Positions 33,354 through 41,421 of a stretch of 64,000 bases of DNA are shown in pieces. Source of the DNA: Natronosalvus rutilus (GTDB taxonomy: Archaea; Halobacteriota; Halobacteria; Halobacteriales; Natrialbaceae); contig NZ_CP100355.1 of NCBI RefSeq assembly GCF_024204665.1, forward strand, positions 1,345,451 to 1,409,450, in the 5' to 3' direction. The notes below the pieces were generated by a model. It was given only the letters and a program-made list of their open reading frames with translations. It was not told where the DNA came from and made no database searches. The position numbers and the translations under genes were made by a program. Within the stretch, counting starts at the first letter, position 1. Each line of letters begins with the position of its first letter.

Positions 33354-34751
33354 ATGGATAGTATCAATCCGGCGACAGGCGAGGTGATTGAAACGTACGA
33401 CGATCACACTGCGGACGACGTCGATTCCATCCTCGACGAATCGGCGGCGGTTACGAGCGATTGGGCGGAGACGCCCATCACCGATCGACAGCAGTTACTC
33501 GAGCGAGCGGCCGACGTCCTGCGCGATAACGAGGACGAGTACGCCGAGTTGATCACCCACGAGATGGGGAAACCCATCTCCGAATCCCGGGCGGAAGTCG
33601 AGAAGTGTGCCTGGGTCTGTGAGTACTACGCCGAACGGGCGGGCGAGTTCCTCGCCGATCGGGTTATCGGGAGCGAACCAAACGCGCGGACGTTCGTCTC
33701 CTACGAACCGCTCGGCGCGGTGCTCGCGGTGATGCCCTGGAACTTCCCGTTCTGGCAGGTGTTCCGGTTCGCCGCGCCCCATCTCACGGCGGGGAACGTT
33801 GGCCTGCTGAAACACGCCTCGAACGTACCGGGCTGCGCGCTGGCGATCGAGGACGTCTTCCGGGAGGCTGGCTACCCGGAGGGCGTCTTCTCGACGCTAC
33901 TGGTCGACTCCGAAAAGATGGAGGACGTGATCCGGGACGACCGCCTCGACGCGCTGACGCTCACCGGGAGCGAGGGCGCGGGTCGGACCGTCGCCGAACA
34001 GGCCGGGAACGAGTTGAAGAAGCACGTCCTCGAACTCGGCGGGAGCGACCCGTTCGTCGTGTGCGAAGACGCCGACCTCGACGCGGCGGCTGAGACCGGC
34101 GTCGCGGCGCGGACGATCAACTCCGGCCAGTCCTGCATCGCGGCCAAGCGGTTCATCGTCGTCGACGCCGTCTACGAGGATTTCCTCGACCAGTTCGTCC
34201 AGGAGATGGAGGCGCTCGAGGTAGGTGACCCGACGGACTCGGATACCGAGGTCGGCCCGCAGGCCCGCGAGGACCTCGTGGAGGACCTCCACGAGCAGGT
34301 CGAAGCGAGCGTCGACGCCGGCGCCGACCTCGCGTGTGGCGGCGGCCCGATGGATCGCGAGGGCTGGTACTACCCACCGACGGTGCTCGCGGAACCGCCG
34401 ATGGACAGTCCAGCGGCGACCGAGGAAGTGTTCGGCCCGGTCGCGGCGGTCTTCCGCGCCGAGGACGAGGCCGACGCGATCGAGATGGCCAACGACACCC
34501 ACTACGGACTCGGCGCCTCGATATGGACCGCTGACCTCGAGCGCGGCGAGGGACTCGCCCGCGAGATCGACGCTGGCTGCGTGTTCGTCAACGAACTCGT
34601 CAAGTCCGATCCACGGGTGCCCTTCGGTGGCGTGAAAGCGTCGGGATACGGCCGGGAACTCGGGAAGGAAGGGATCCACGAGTTCGTCAATCGAAAGACC
34701 GTGTGGGTCCAGTCACCTGGTGACGAAGACGATGCGGTTCCCACGGAGTGA
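33354..34751 (+). CDS. NAD(P)-dependent aldehyde dehydrogenase, succinic semialdehyde type
   Basis: A 465-residue ALDH. It shows MPWNFPFWQVFRFAAPHLTAGNVGLLKHASNVPGCAL, the general base Glu in KHVLELGGSDPF, the nucleophile in NSGQSCIAAKRFI and the EEVFGPVAAVF segment. NFPFWQVFRFAAP with GLLKHASNVP marks the succinic semialdehyde dehydrogenase subgroup also found in cyanobacteria. It would oxidise succinic semialdehyde to succinate. Its TGA overlaps the GTG of the next gene (GTGA), so the two are translationally coupled. It sits 98 bp after the regulator gene. Confidence 0.88.
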   Translation: MDSINPATGEVIETYDDHTADDVDSILDESAAVTSDWAETPITDRQQLLERAADVLRDNEDEYAELITHEMGKPISESRAEVEKCAWVCEYYAERAGEFLADRVIGSEPNARTFVSYEPLGAVLAVMPWNFPFWQVFRFAAPHLTAGNVGLLKHASNVPGCALAIEDVFREAGYPEGVFSTLLVDSEKMEDVIRDDRLDALTLTGSEGAGRTVAEQAGNELKKHVLELGGSDPFVVCEDADLDAAAETGVAARTINSGQSCIAAKRFIVVDAVYEDFLDQFVQEMEALEVGDPTDSDTEVGPQAREDLVEDLHEQVEASVDAGADLACGGGPMDREGWYYPPTVLAEPPMDSPAATEEVFGPVAAVFRAEDEADAIEMANDTHYGLGASIWTADLERGEGLAREIDAGCVFVNELVKSDPRVPFGGVKASGYGRELGKEGIHEFVNRKTVWVQSPGDEDDAVPTE

Positions 34752-36361
34752 GACCCGTGACCACTGCATCCGACCTGCTCGTGGCCTGCCTCGAGGCGGA
34801 GGGCGTCGAGCACGTCTTCGGCCTTCCCGGTGAAGAAATCGAGGACCTCCTGTTCTCGCTCCGGGAGTCGTCGATCACGTTCGTCCCGACTCGCCACGAA
34901 CAGGGCGCGGCGTTCATGGCCGACGTACACGGCCGATTGACTGGCGAGGCGGGCGTCTGCCTCTCGACGCTCGGGCCAGGCGCGACCAACCTCGTCACCG
35001 GGGTCGCGGACGCTCACCTCGACAAGAGCCCGGTCGTCGCGATCACCGGACAGGGGGGCCGGGAACGGCTCCACAAGGAGAGCCATCAGGCGCTCGAGGT
35101 GGTCGACATCTTCGAGCCGATCGTCAAGTGGAACGCTCAGCTGACCGCCCCGGAGATCGTCCCCGAATCGATCCGAAAGGCGTTCAAGCTCGCCGAGTAC
35201 GAGAAGCCGGGAGCGACCCACCTCGAGTTCCCGGAGGACGTCGCCGGCGAAACCATCGACGCCAGTCCGATCCCTCAGCGCGATCAGGTGCGTCGACCCG
35301 ACCCGGACACCGAATCGGCGGCACGAGCGGCCCGGACGATCGAGGCAGCCGAACGGCCGATCCTCCTCGCCGGTAACGGTGCGGTACGGACCCGTGCCTC
35401 CGACCGGTTGCGTGCGTTCGTCGATCGCCTCGACATTCCGGTCGTCGCGACGTACATGGGGAAGGGAGCGATCTCCGACCGCGACCCAGCGTCGCTCCTG
35501 ACGCTCGACTCCGGCCCGGACGAGGAGGCCGCCCGTGCCATCGAACTGGCCGACTGCGTCGTCGCCGTCGGCTACGACATCGCCGAACACGACCCGGCGG
35601 CGTGGAACCCCGACCTCGAGACGGCGGTCGTCCACGTCGATCACGAACCCGCGGAGGTGTACCGTCACTACAACCCCGAGGTGGAGATCGTCGCCGACGT
35701 CGGCGCATCCCTCGAGGCGATCGGTGAGAATCTTTCTGCGGGCGCCTGCTCGCTGTGGTGTGCCGACCGACACGACCGGATCCTCGAGCACGTTTCCGCG
35801 CCACCGGAGGCGGACGACCCTGTCACCGTCAGGAATGTACTCCCCCTGCTTCGCGAGGCGATGGCCGACGAAGACGTACTGGTCTCGGACGTGGGGAACC
35901 ACAAGCTCGCGATTGCACAGAATTACCCGACCTACGAGCCCAATACCTGCGTCATCTCCAACGGCCTGGCGAGCATGGGTATTGCCGTACCGGGCGCGCT
36001 CGCGGCCGACCTCGCCGTGGACGCGAACGTGGTCGCCGCGACTGGCGACGGCGGTTTCCTGATGAACGCGGCAGAGATCGAGACCGCGACGCGCCTCGGC
36101 TGTGCGTTCACCATCGTCGTGTTCACCGACGACGATTACGGACTCATCTCCGCACAACAGGTCGACCATCGGGGGGAATCGACCGGAACGACGCTCTCCA
36201 ACCCCGACTTCGTCGCCTTCGCCGAGAGCTTCGGGATCGACGCCCGTCGCCCCGAGACGTGGGACGAAATCGATCGGGCGCTCTCGGAAGCGGTCTCCTC
36301 TGACGACCTGACCCTGATCGAGGTGCGTCTGGACGCGTTACGGTCGGACTCAAGCGGGTGA
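34748..36361 (+). CDS. Acetolactate-synthase-like ThDP enzyme; candidate 2-oxoglutarate decarboxylase
   Basis: A 537-residue ThDP enzyme of the acetolactate synthase superfamily. The cofactor-activating Glu is in TRHEQGAAFMADVHGRLTG (about 45-63) and the ThDP/Mg loop is GDGGFLMNAAEIETATRLGC...FTDDDYG (about 438-470). The N-terminal FGLPGEE and LSTLGPGATNLVTGVADAHLDKSPVVAITGQ resemble cyanobacterial 2-oxoglutarate decarboxylase, which is also annotated as acetolactate synthase. No IlvN-type regulatory subunit lies nearby. Coupling to a semialdehyde dehydrogenase supports that function. A GTG at 34757 is an alternative start. Confidence 0.85.
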   Translation: MRPVTTASDLLVACLEAEGVEHVFGLPGEEIEDLLFSLRESSITFVPTRHEQGAAFMADVHGRLTGEAGVCLSTLGPGATNLVTGVADAHLDKSPVVAITGQGGRERLHKESHQALEVVDIFEPIVKWNAQLTAPEIVPESIRKAFKLAEYEKPGATHLEFPEDVAGETIDASPIPQRDQVRRPDPDTESAARAARTIEAAERPILLAGNGAVRTRASDRLRAFVDRLDIPVVATYMGKGAISDRDPASLLTLDSGPDEEAARAIELADCVVAVGYDIAEHDPAAWNPDLETAVVHVDHEPAEVYRHYNPEVEIVADVGASLEAIGENLSAGACSLWCADRHDRILEHVSAPPEADDPVTVRNVLPLLREAMADEDVLVSDVGNHKLAIAQNYPTYEPNTCVISNGLASMGIAVPGALAADLAVDANVVAATGDGGFLMNAAEIETATRLGCAFTIVVFTDDDYGLISAQQVDHRGESTGTTLSNPDFVAFAESFGIDARRPETWDEIDRALSEAVSSDDLTLIEVRLDALRSDSSG

Positions 36362-36389
36362 TCGTCGCCTGCGAAAACGCTCGAGGCGG

Positions 36390-36935
36390 CTACTCGAACG
36401 CGAATCGAACCGCGTTCGAATCGTCCGGGACCTGCGCGCCCTCCTGGGCGGCGAAGGCCTCGTGAACGAGGGCGTACGTCTCCTCGAGCGCCTCGACGAT
36501 GACCGTGGTATCGCTCAGGACGGGCATGAAGTTCGTGTCGCCCTGCCACCGCGGGACGACGTGGGTGTGCAGGTGATCGCCGATCGAGCCACCCGCCCCT
36601 TCGCCAAGGTTTAGCCCGGCGTTGAATCCGTCCGGTTCGAGGGCAGTCTCGAGGGCGTCGAACGTGCGCTGTTTCAGGCGGGCGTGGTCGAGCAGTTCCT
36701 CGTCCGTGAGTTCGGTGTAGTCGCCGGTGTGGCGGTGAGGGATCACCATGACGTGTCCGGGATTGTACGGGGCGTTGTTCAGCAACACGAAGGCGTGGTC
36801 GCTCCGGGCGACGAGTTGGTTCTCCCGCTCGTCTTCCCACTCGGGAAGTTCACAGAAGACGCACTCCTCGACGTTCGGATTTTGCTCCTCGCGCCTGATC
36901 CACTCGATTCGCCACGGCGCAAAGATCCGGTCCAT
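36390..36935 (-). CDS. HIT family hydrolase
   Basis: A 181-residue histidine-triad protein, MDRIFAPWRIEWIRREEQNPNVEECVFCELPEW. The catalytic HIT motif is GDHLHTHVVPRW (about 122-133); NNAPYNPGHVMVIPHRHTGDYTEL is also typical. CVFC at the start may bind zinc. Relatives hydrolyse AMP conjugates such as Ap4A or adenylylated amines. The reading frame is open for another 112 codons upstream, but that stretch is unlike protein, and the ATG at 36935 gives the standard N-terminus. Confidence 0.92.
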   Translation of the reverse strand: MDRIFAPWRIEWIRREEQNPNVEECVFCELPEWEDERENQLVARSDHAFVLLNNAPYNPGHVMVIPHRHTGDYTELTDEELLDHARLKQRTFDALETALEPDGFNAGLNLGEGAGGSIGDHLHTHVVPRWQGDTNFMPVLSDTTVIVEALEETYALVHEAFAAQEGAQVPDDSNAVRFAFE

Positions 36936-37249
36936 ACGGGTTCCACTCGAGACGAACTGAAAGAGGTGTCGAGAGGTGGTGCGAACGGTGAGCAGCGCGA
37001 AGACAGACGGGCTCGATTCCGCTATTGTGGCGTGTTGGCCGTTCTCACGGCCCTTGTCGATAATCCAAACTAACATTTCTGTCACGACTTTCAGGAAATC
37101 GTGAAATAATCGCTGAGCAATGAGTTTGAACTGTCTAAAACCGTCTCGGGCCTGCTTATGGTCTGTATAATCCCCTGCTTGCGGTTTTCTCGACTCAGGA
37201 TCCGAAATGAAACTGGGTTTTAATACTACTCTAACGGAAGAATCTCTCA
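36936..37249. other. Intergenic region between the HIT and zinc-ribbon genes
   Basis: About 310 bp without a gene. A TATA-like TTTTAATA (37218-37225) lies 25-32 bp before the ATG at 37250 and should make that transcript leaderless. Nothing else was recognised. Confidence 0.4.
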
Positions 37250-37450
37250 ATGGCAACGACTGACAGCTCATTTAACGGATTGACCGAATACTGCAAGGAG
37301 TGCGACCTGGACACGCTACACGAAGTGAACGTGCAGATCCGCACCGAGAGTCTGAAGAAAGAGAACGCGCAGTTTTCCCGTGAACCCTACCGCGTCACCG
37401 AGTGCCAGCGCTGTGGAACGCGCTCAAGCCAGCGGATGAACAACGCGTAA
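37250..37450 (+). CDS. Small zinc-ribbon protein, haloarchaeal
   Basis: A 66-residue protein with two cysteine pairs, CKEC (about 15-18) and CQRC (about 52-55), separated by a basic stretch, typical of a zinc ribbon. It resembles a widespread family of tiny haloarchaeal zinc-finger proteins, some of which affect gene expression and biofilm formation. Specific function is unknown. The IS right end begins at its stop codon (37448-37450), so the element inserted exactly next to this gene. Confidence 0.75.
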   Translation: MATTDSSFNGLTEYCKECDLDTLHEVNVQIRTESLKKENAQFSREPYRVTECQRCGTRSSQRMNNA

Positions 37451-38850
37451 ACTACCTCACCCTACTCCCTCGGCGCATACGCGCCTCGGTCCTTGCGGGT
37501 GTGGCTTTGATGTGGACTCCCGGCAATCAGGCACCAGCAATAGGCCGATGGCTCTTGCCGTTCACCGTCCCACCATTCACACGCAGGTCTACTTCTGCGT
37601 CTCCGCTCCCCGACGTGGGCGAGGAACGGAGTCTGTGTATCCGCTTCCGGGCGTAGCGTAGCCCGATGTTCTTCGCGCCGTTGTAGTCCGCGTTCACCTC
37701 GTACCCGCACTTCTGGCAACAGAAGCGTTCTCCGTGGCGGTTAGCTTCGTGCGTGAACCCACATTCCGTCCGAGAACAGCGTTGGGACGTATGGTTCGGC
37801 TCGACTTGCTCAACGGAGACGCCTTGTTCAGGCGCTTTGTACTCAACGTACTCGAAGAGGCGTCGGAACGCCCAGACTTGGTGCCACTTTGCGTGTGGAA
37901 GTTGCTCGCGTATGTCGGTCAAGTCCTCGAACGCGATCACGTCGCAACCGCGTTCGACGGCTTCCGTGACGATTTCGTTGGCGACGGTGTGGATGTACTG
38001 TTTGCGCCACGCTTCTTCGCGTTTCCCGAGGCGAAGCAGGGCGTTATGTGCGGCCTGGGTGCCGCGCTGTTGCATCTCGCCACGTCGCTTCTCGAACTCA
38101 CGACACCAGTGGTCGTACTCATCGCCCTGCCAGAAGGTACCAGTCGAGGAGACGGCGAGACTGTTGACGCCGAGGTCGATACCGAGGACCGTTTGGTCGG
38201 GGTGCCCGGTCTCTTCCGGAACCTCCGCGTCGTCGCCAAGCCGCCGAGTTGAGATATGAAGGTGGTACTCGTCGGTCGCCGCGTCGTACCGAAGTGTACT
38301 CTCGCGGAACTCGTAGTCTTCGGAGAGTACGTACCGCTCGTAGGGCGTCGGGCTGTCTGCCGGGAGTACGAACGCCGGTTCAACTCGGCCCTGAACCGTT
38401 GCCAGCGACGCTCTGTTCCGGTAGAAAGTCGCGCTCCGCGTGTCGTAGTCCATCGTTTCGGCGGTGAACGTCGGACAAGAGACGCGCTGTCCCTTCTTCC
38501 AGCGTTCGACAACGCCTTTGACGGCTTCGACGGCGCGACGTATCGCGGCTTGGACGAGTTGTGCCTGTAGGCCCGTCTCCTCTCGGAAATTGGAGTAGAG
38601 TGCGTCTCGAACCTGCCGTTTGTTGGTCTTGCACTCGGTGAACGAGGTGTCCGACCAACAGTAGTCGGCGGTTCGGTTCGCACAGTACAGGTACTGCTCG
38701 GCGGTTCGGTGGAGTGCGTCGCGTTGCTCGTCGGAAACGGCGAGTTTCACGACGGCGGTTCGACGCACGTCCATAACTTCAGAGAGAACCCGACGGTACT
38801 TGAATATGTGGGGGTCAGTCGGTCGGAGCCTGCCGGTTGTGTCGTACAGT
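37449..38850 (-). mobile_element. TnpB-only (IS1341-type) element
   Basis: The right end reads, on the minus strand, AGTAGGGTGAGGTAGTTTAC and includes a GGCGC-GTAT-GCGCC hairpin. It is related to the end of the first element (377-433). tnpB occupies 37527-38774. The left boundary beyond 38775 is uncertain. No tnpA is present. Confidence 0.65.
37527..38774 (-). CDS. tnpB: TnpB family RNA-guided nuclease, canonical RuvC
   Basis: A 415-residue TnpB. All catalytic residues are canonical: GIDLGVNSLAVSST (Asp), VIAFEDLTDIRE (Glu) and GYEVNADYNGAKNIG (Asp). The zinc ribbon is CSRTECGFTHEANRHGERFCCQKC, with an extra residue in the first pair (CSRTEC). It shares WAFRRLFEYVEYKAPEQGVSV with the fragment at the window start, so the two are the same subfamily. 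It has a full-length N-terminus (MDVRRTAVVKLAVSDEQRDAL) and looks intact. Confidence 0.93.
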   Translation of the reverse strand: MDVRRTAVVKLAVSDEQRDALHRTAEQYLYCANRTADYCWSDTSFTECKTNKRQVRDALYSNFREETGLQAQLVQAAIRRAVEAVKGVVERWKKGQRVSCPTFTAETMDYDTRSATFYRNRASLATVQGRVEPAFVLPADSPTPYERYVLSEDYEFRESTLRYDAATDEYHLHISTRRLGDDAEVPEETGHPDQTVLGIDLGVNSLAVSSTGTFWQGDEYDHWCREFEKRRGEMQQRGTQAAHNALLRLGKREEAWRKQYIHTVANEIVTEAVERGCDVIAFEDLTDIREQLPHAKWHQVWAFRRLFEYVEYKAPEQGVSVEQVEPNHTSQRCSRTECGFTHEANRHGERFCCQKCGYEVNADYNGAKNIGLRYARKRIHRLRSSPTSGSGDAEVDLRVNGGTVNGKSHRPIAGA

Positions 38851-38863
38851 GTCGGTTTCTTTT

Positions 38864-38905
38864 CCAGCCTACTCGCTCCCTTCGGTCGTTCCTTGAGGCC
38901 GGAGG
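38864..38905 (-). mobile_element. Possible solo IS200/IS605 end
   Basis: GCCTACTC (38867-38874) followed by CGTTCCTTGAG (38887-38897) reproduces, in the same orientation, the words found in the solo right end at 44058-44108. It lies next to the left end of the 37.4-kb element and is not explained by it. Confidence 0.4.
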
Positions 38906-38973
38906 CACCACCTAGAATTACGCTGAATACCGTCGGTCCCTCTCCTCCGTTTCCCTCTCACGCGCCAACCGGT

Positions 38974-39876
38974 CTACCAATCGGCCGTCGTGACCTCACA
39001 CCCGTCTTCGGTGACGATGACGGTGTGTTCTTTCTGACTGACCAGATAGCCCTCGTCTTCCTTGAGCACCGGGTAGCCGTGGACCACGTTTCGTCGCTTG
39101 AGTCGGCGAAGCGCCATCTCGGGGCGGTCGGTCTCGAGCCAGCGGGTCGCGAACGGCAGGGTGCGGAACTCCTCGGTAATCTGTGCGAGCGCGTCTCGCG
39201 CCTGTCGGTTGCGAACCGACGCTTCCCGCTCGAGCGAGTAAATCTCCTCGCTCGAGCCCTCGGTCACCTTCCCGCCGCCGTCGGTCGCGAACGGTTCGAT
39301 GGCGACGACGTCGCCTACCTCAAGCGTCGTCCCCTGGGAGACGGCCCGGTTGGGGATGTTGGGGCTGGTGTGTTGTTCCCAGTGACCCAGGCCGTGGCCG
39401 GTGAGGTTGACCACGGGGTTGTAGCCGTAGCCGTCGATGACGTCCTCGATTTCGGCGCCGATGTCGCCGGTGTTCACGCCGGGTTCGACGAGATCTAGGG
39501 CGGCCTCGAGAGCCTGCTCCGAGGCCTCGGCGAGTTCGGGGTTTCCGGAGAGGTCGACCGTGATGGCGGTGTCGGCGAGCCAGCCGTCAACGTGGACGCC
39601 GATGTCGAGGTTGATCATCTCCTCGCCGAAGGTCGACTCGTCGTCGATGGTCGGCGTGCGGTGAGCCGCCTCCTCGTCGATGGAGATGTTGACGGGGAAC
39701 GCTGGCTGCCCGCCGAGTTCCCTGATGCGGTCTTCGGCGTACTCGGCGACCTCGAGGTGGCTCACGCCGACCTCGACGCGGTCGGCGGCTTCCTGGCGGA
39801 CCTGGGCGAGGATCGCCCCGGCTTCGCGATGCTTCTCGTACTGTTCGGCCTCGAGGTCGACCGCGCTGTCGCTCAT
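38974..39876 (-). CDS. map: Methionine aminopeptidase, type II
   Basis: A 300-residue archaeal methionine aminopeptidase, which removes the initiator Met. Metal ligands fit the pita-bread fold: DIGVHVDGWLADTAITVDLS (two Asp), NLTGHGLGHWEQHT (His), VVAIEPFATDG (Glu) and a final Glu near the C-terminus. The insertion typical of type II is present. The ATG at 39876 begins MSDSAVDLEAEQYEKHREAG, a normal haloarchaeal start. Confidence 0.94.
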   Translation of the reverse strand: MSDSAVDLEAEQYEKHREAGAILAQVRQEAADRVEVGVSHLEVAEYAEDRIRELGGQPAFPVNISIDEEAAHRTPTIDDESTFGEEMINLDIGVHVDGWLADTAITVDLSGNPELAEASEQALEAALDLVEPGVNTGDIGAEIEDVIDGYGYNPVVNLTGHGLGHWEQHTSPNIPNRAVSQGTTLEVGDVVAIEPFATDGGGKVTEGSSEEIYSLEREASVRNRQARDALAQITEEFRTLPFATRWLETDRPEMALRRLKRRNVVHGYPVLKEDEGYLVSQKEHTVIVTEDGCEVTTADW

Positions 39877-39993
39877 GCCGTGTGCTTGTGCGGGTCGATA
39901 AAAAGAGATTGCGTCACAGTTCGACGCGAGTCGGTCACCGTTGGGCCCGATCCACTCTCGGCGTGCGCCGGTTTCGTCCCGATCGACGGCGTA

Positions 39994-40206
39994 CTAGGCC
40001 GGGGTCCGCCCGCCCCGGACCAGTTTGAGCACGCCCTGGGCGATCAATCCGAGCATCGTCCACTTCCAGGCGAACGCCGCGAGGACGAGCAGCCCTGCTG
40101 CCCTGATCCGGTGCCCGTTCTTGAACGCCCGTTTCGCCTCCGCGGCGACCGAGAGGACCGTCAGCGATCGAGCCGCTTTCGAGCCCAGCAACCGTTTGAG
40201 TACCAT
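39994..40206 (-). CDS. Small basic membrane-associated protein
   Basis: A 70-residue protein, MVLKRLLGSKAARSLTVLSV, with one hydrophobic helix (about residues 34-62: IRAAGLLVLAAFAWKWTMLGLIAQGVL) and a strongly basic remainder. The positive charge is unusual for a haloarchaeal protein and suggests binding to acidic membrane lipids or nucleic acid. No family was recognised. Confidence 0.55.
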   Translation of the reverse strand: MVLKRLLGSKAARSLTVLSVAAEAKRAFKNGHRIRAAGLLVLAAFAWKWTMLGLIAQGVLKLVRGGRTPA

Positions 40207-40288
40207 AGCCGGTCTAGCCCTCGAGGGTGGTTACCTCGCGTGCCAGTATACGCAAGTCGTCGCAAGTCGCAAGCCGTCGGCTGGGCGG

Positions 40289-41248
40289 TCACTCCGGGTC
40301 GAAGCCACCCACGAGTCGATCGAGCGCGAAGAGCGCAATCGCCCCGACGACGGTCCAGACGGCGGCCAGGACGATCGTATCGGTCGTCCAGGTGTGCGTC
40401 TCGCCGATGTTGTGCAGCGGGGCGGGCGTCGAGCCGGCGATGAGGCTCACCAGAAAGATCAGCGTCGTGTTTCGGTGCCGATCGAGCGCTGCCCGGACGA
40501 TGCGCGCGACGCTCAACAGGCCGACCAGCCCGCCAGCGACGAACAGGACGACCGTGGTCCCGGGATCGAGGACGGCCTCGAGCGACCCGCCGCCGGCGAG
40601 ACCGGCGATTCCCGAGAGAAATGCGCTCAGTTCGCCTGAGAGGAAGACGTACTGGCCGAGCAGGATCAGGATGAGCGACCCGGAGACGCCCGGTAAGATC
40701 ATCGCGCTGATGGCGAGGGCGCCGGCGAAGACGATGGTGATCGCGCCGCTTCCCGGCAACTCGAGGACGTTCGCTGCGATGAGCAACGCGAGCGACACGC
40801 CCGCGATGGCCACGAGTACGTCCGTCCGCGTCCGAACCCGGAGCTCACGGTAGAGGACGATCGCGGACGCCCCGATGAGCCCCGTGAAAAAGCCAAAGAG
40901 GGCGACGGGATGTGATTCCGCGAGCGACGCCACCGCGCTGGCGATGAGCGCGACGGCGGTCACTGCGCCGAGCCCGAGTGGGAGCAAGAAGCCCACGTCT
41001 ATCTCGAGGAGTGCTTCCCTGGCGGAGTTGCGGTTTCCCGGACGAACGCCGTTGAGCACGGTCCAGATGCGAGTCGGGGTGATCGACGTGATCGCCGCGA
41101 TTAACCGACCGTAGAACCCGAGGAGAAGGGCGATCGTTCCGCCGGAGACGCCAGGGAGGGCGTCCGCCGTTCCCATGCAGAGCCCGTAGGCGTAGATTCG
41201 GAACATCGACAGACGCTCGACGAGGCGCTCGTCGACGCTATAGCCCAC
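40289..41248 (-). CDS. DUF368 membrane protein, candidate polyprenyl-phosphate transporter
   Basis: A 319-residue multi-pass protein with the DUF368 signatures GTADALPGVSGGTIALLLGFYGRLI and ISAMILPGVSGSLILILLGQY. These two GVSG-containing half-repeats suggest an inverted-repeat transporter fold. Bacterial DUF368 proteins (PopT) recycle undecaprenyl phosphate across the membrane. In an archaeon the equivalent cargo would be dolichyl phosphate used for S-layer N-glycosylation, an inference only. An in-frame ATG at 41206 (MFRIYAYGLCMG) may be the true start. Confidence 0.85.
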   Translation of the reverse strand: MGYSVDERLVERLSMFRIYAYGLCMGTADALPGVSGGTIALLLGFYGRLIAAITSITPTRIWTVLNGVRPGNRNSAREALLEIDVGFLLPLGLGAVTAVALIASAVASLAESHPVALFGFFTGLIGASAIVLYRELRVRTRTDVLVAIAGVSLALLIAANVLELPGSGAITIVFAGALAISAMILPGVSGSLILILLGQYVFLSGELSAFLSGIAGLAGGGSLEAVLDPGTTVVLFVAGGLVGLLSVARIVRAALDRHRNTTLIFLVSLIAGSTPAPLHNIGETHTWTTDTIVLAAVWTVVGAIALFALDRLVGGFDPE

Positions 41249-41421
41249 GCCGCGTCACCTCGAGGGCGCGTGGCGCTCGCCGGACGGTCGTCGAGGCTGA
41301 CGATTCGCGGGGCCGAGTGGCGTCCATTACAGGTCCGTACCGCGGGGAGCCCCTAAAGCGGTTCTACTCGCTACGGTTCCTGCAGGCTGCGATCGTTCAC
41401 CACTCGAGCGTCGACGCGTCG

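Noticed and set aside
36936-37271. 112-codon N-terminal extension of the HIT gene
   Set aside because: The sequence lacks haloarchaeal protein composition, and the conserved MDRIFAPWRIEWI start is at 36935.
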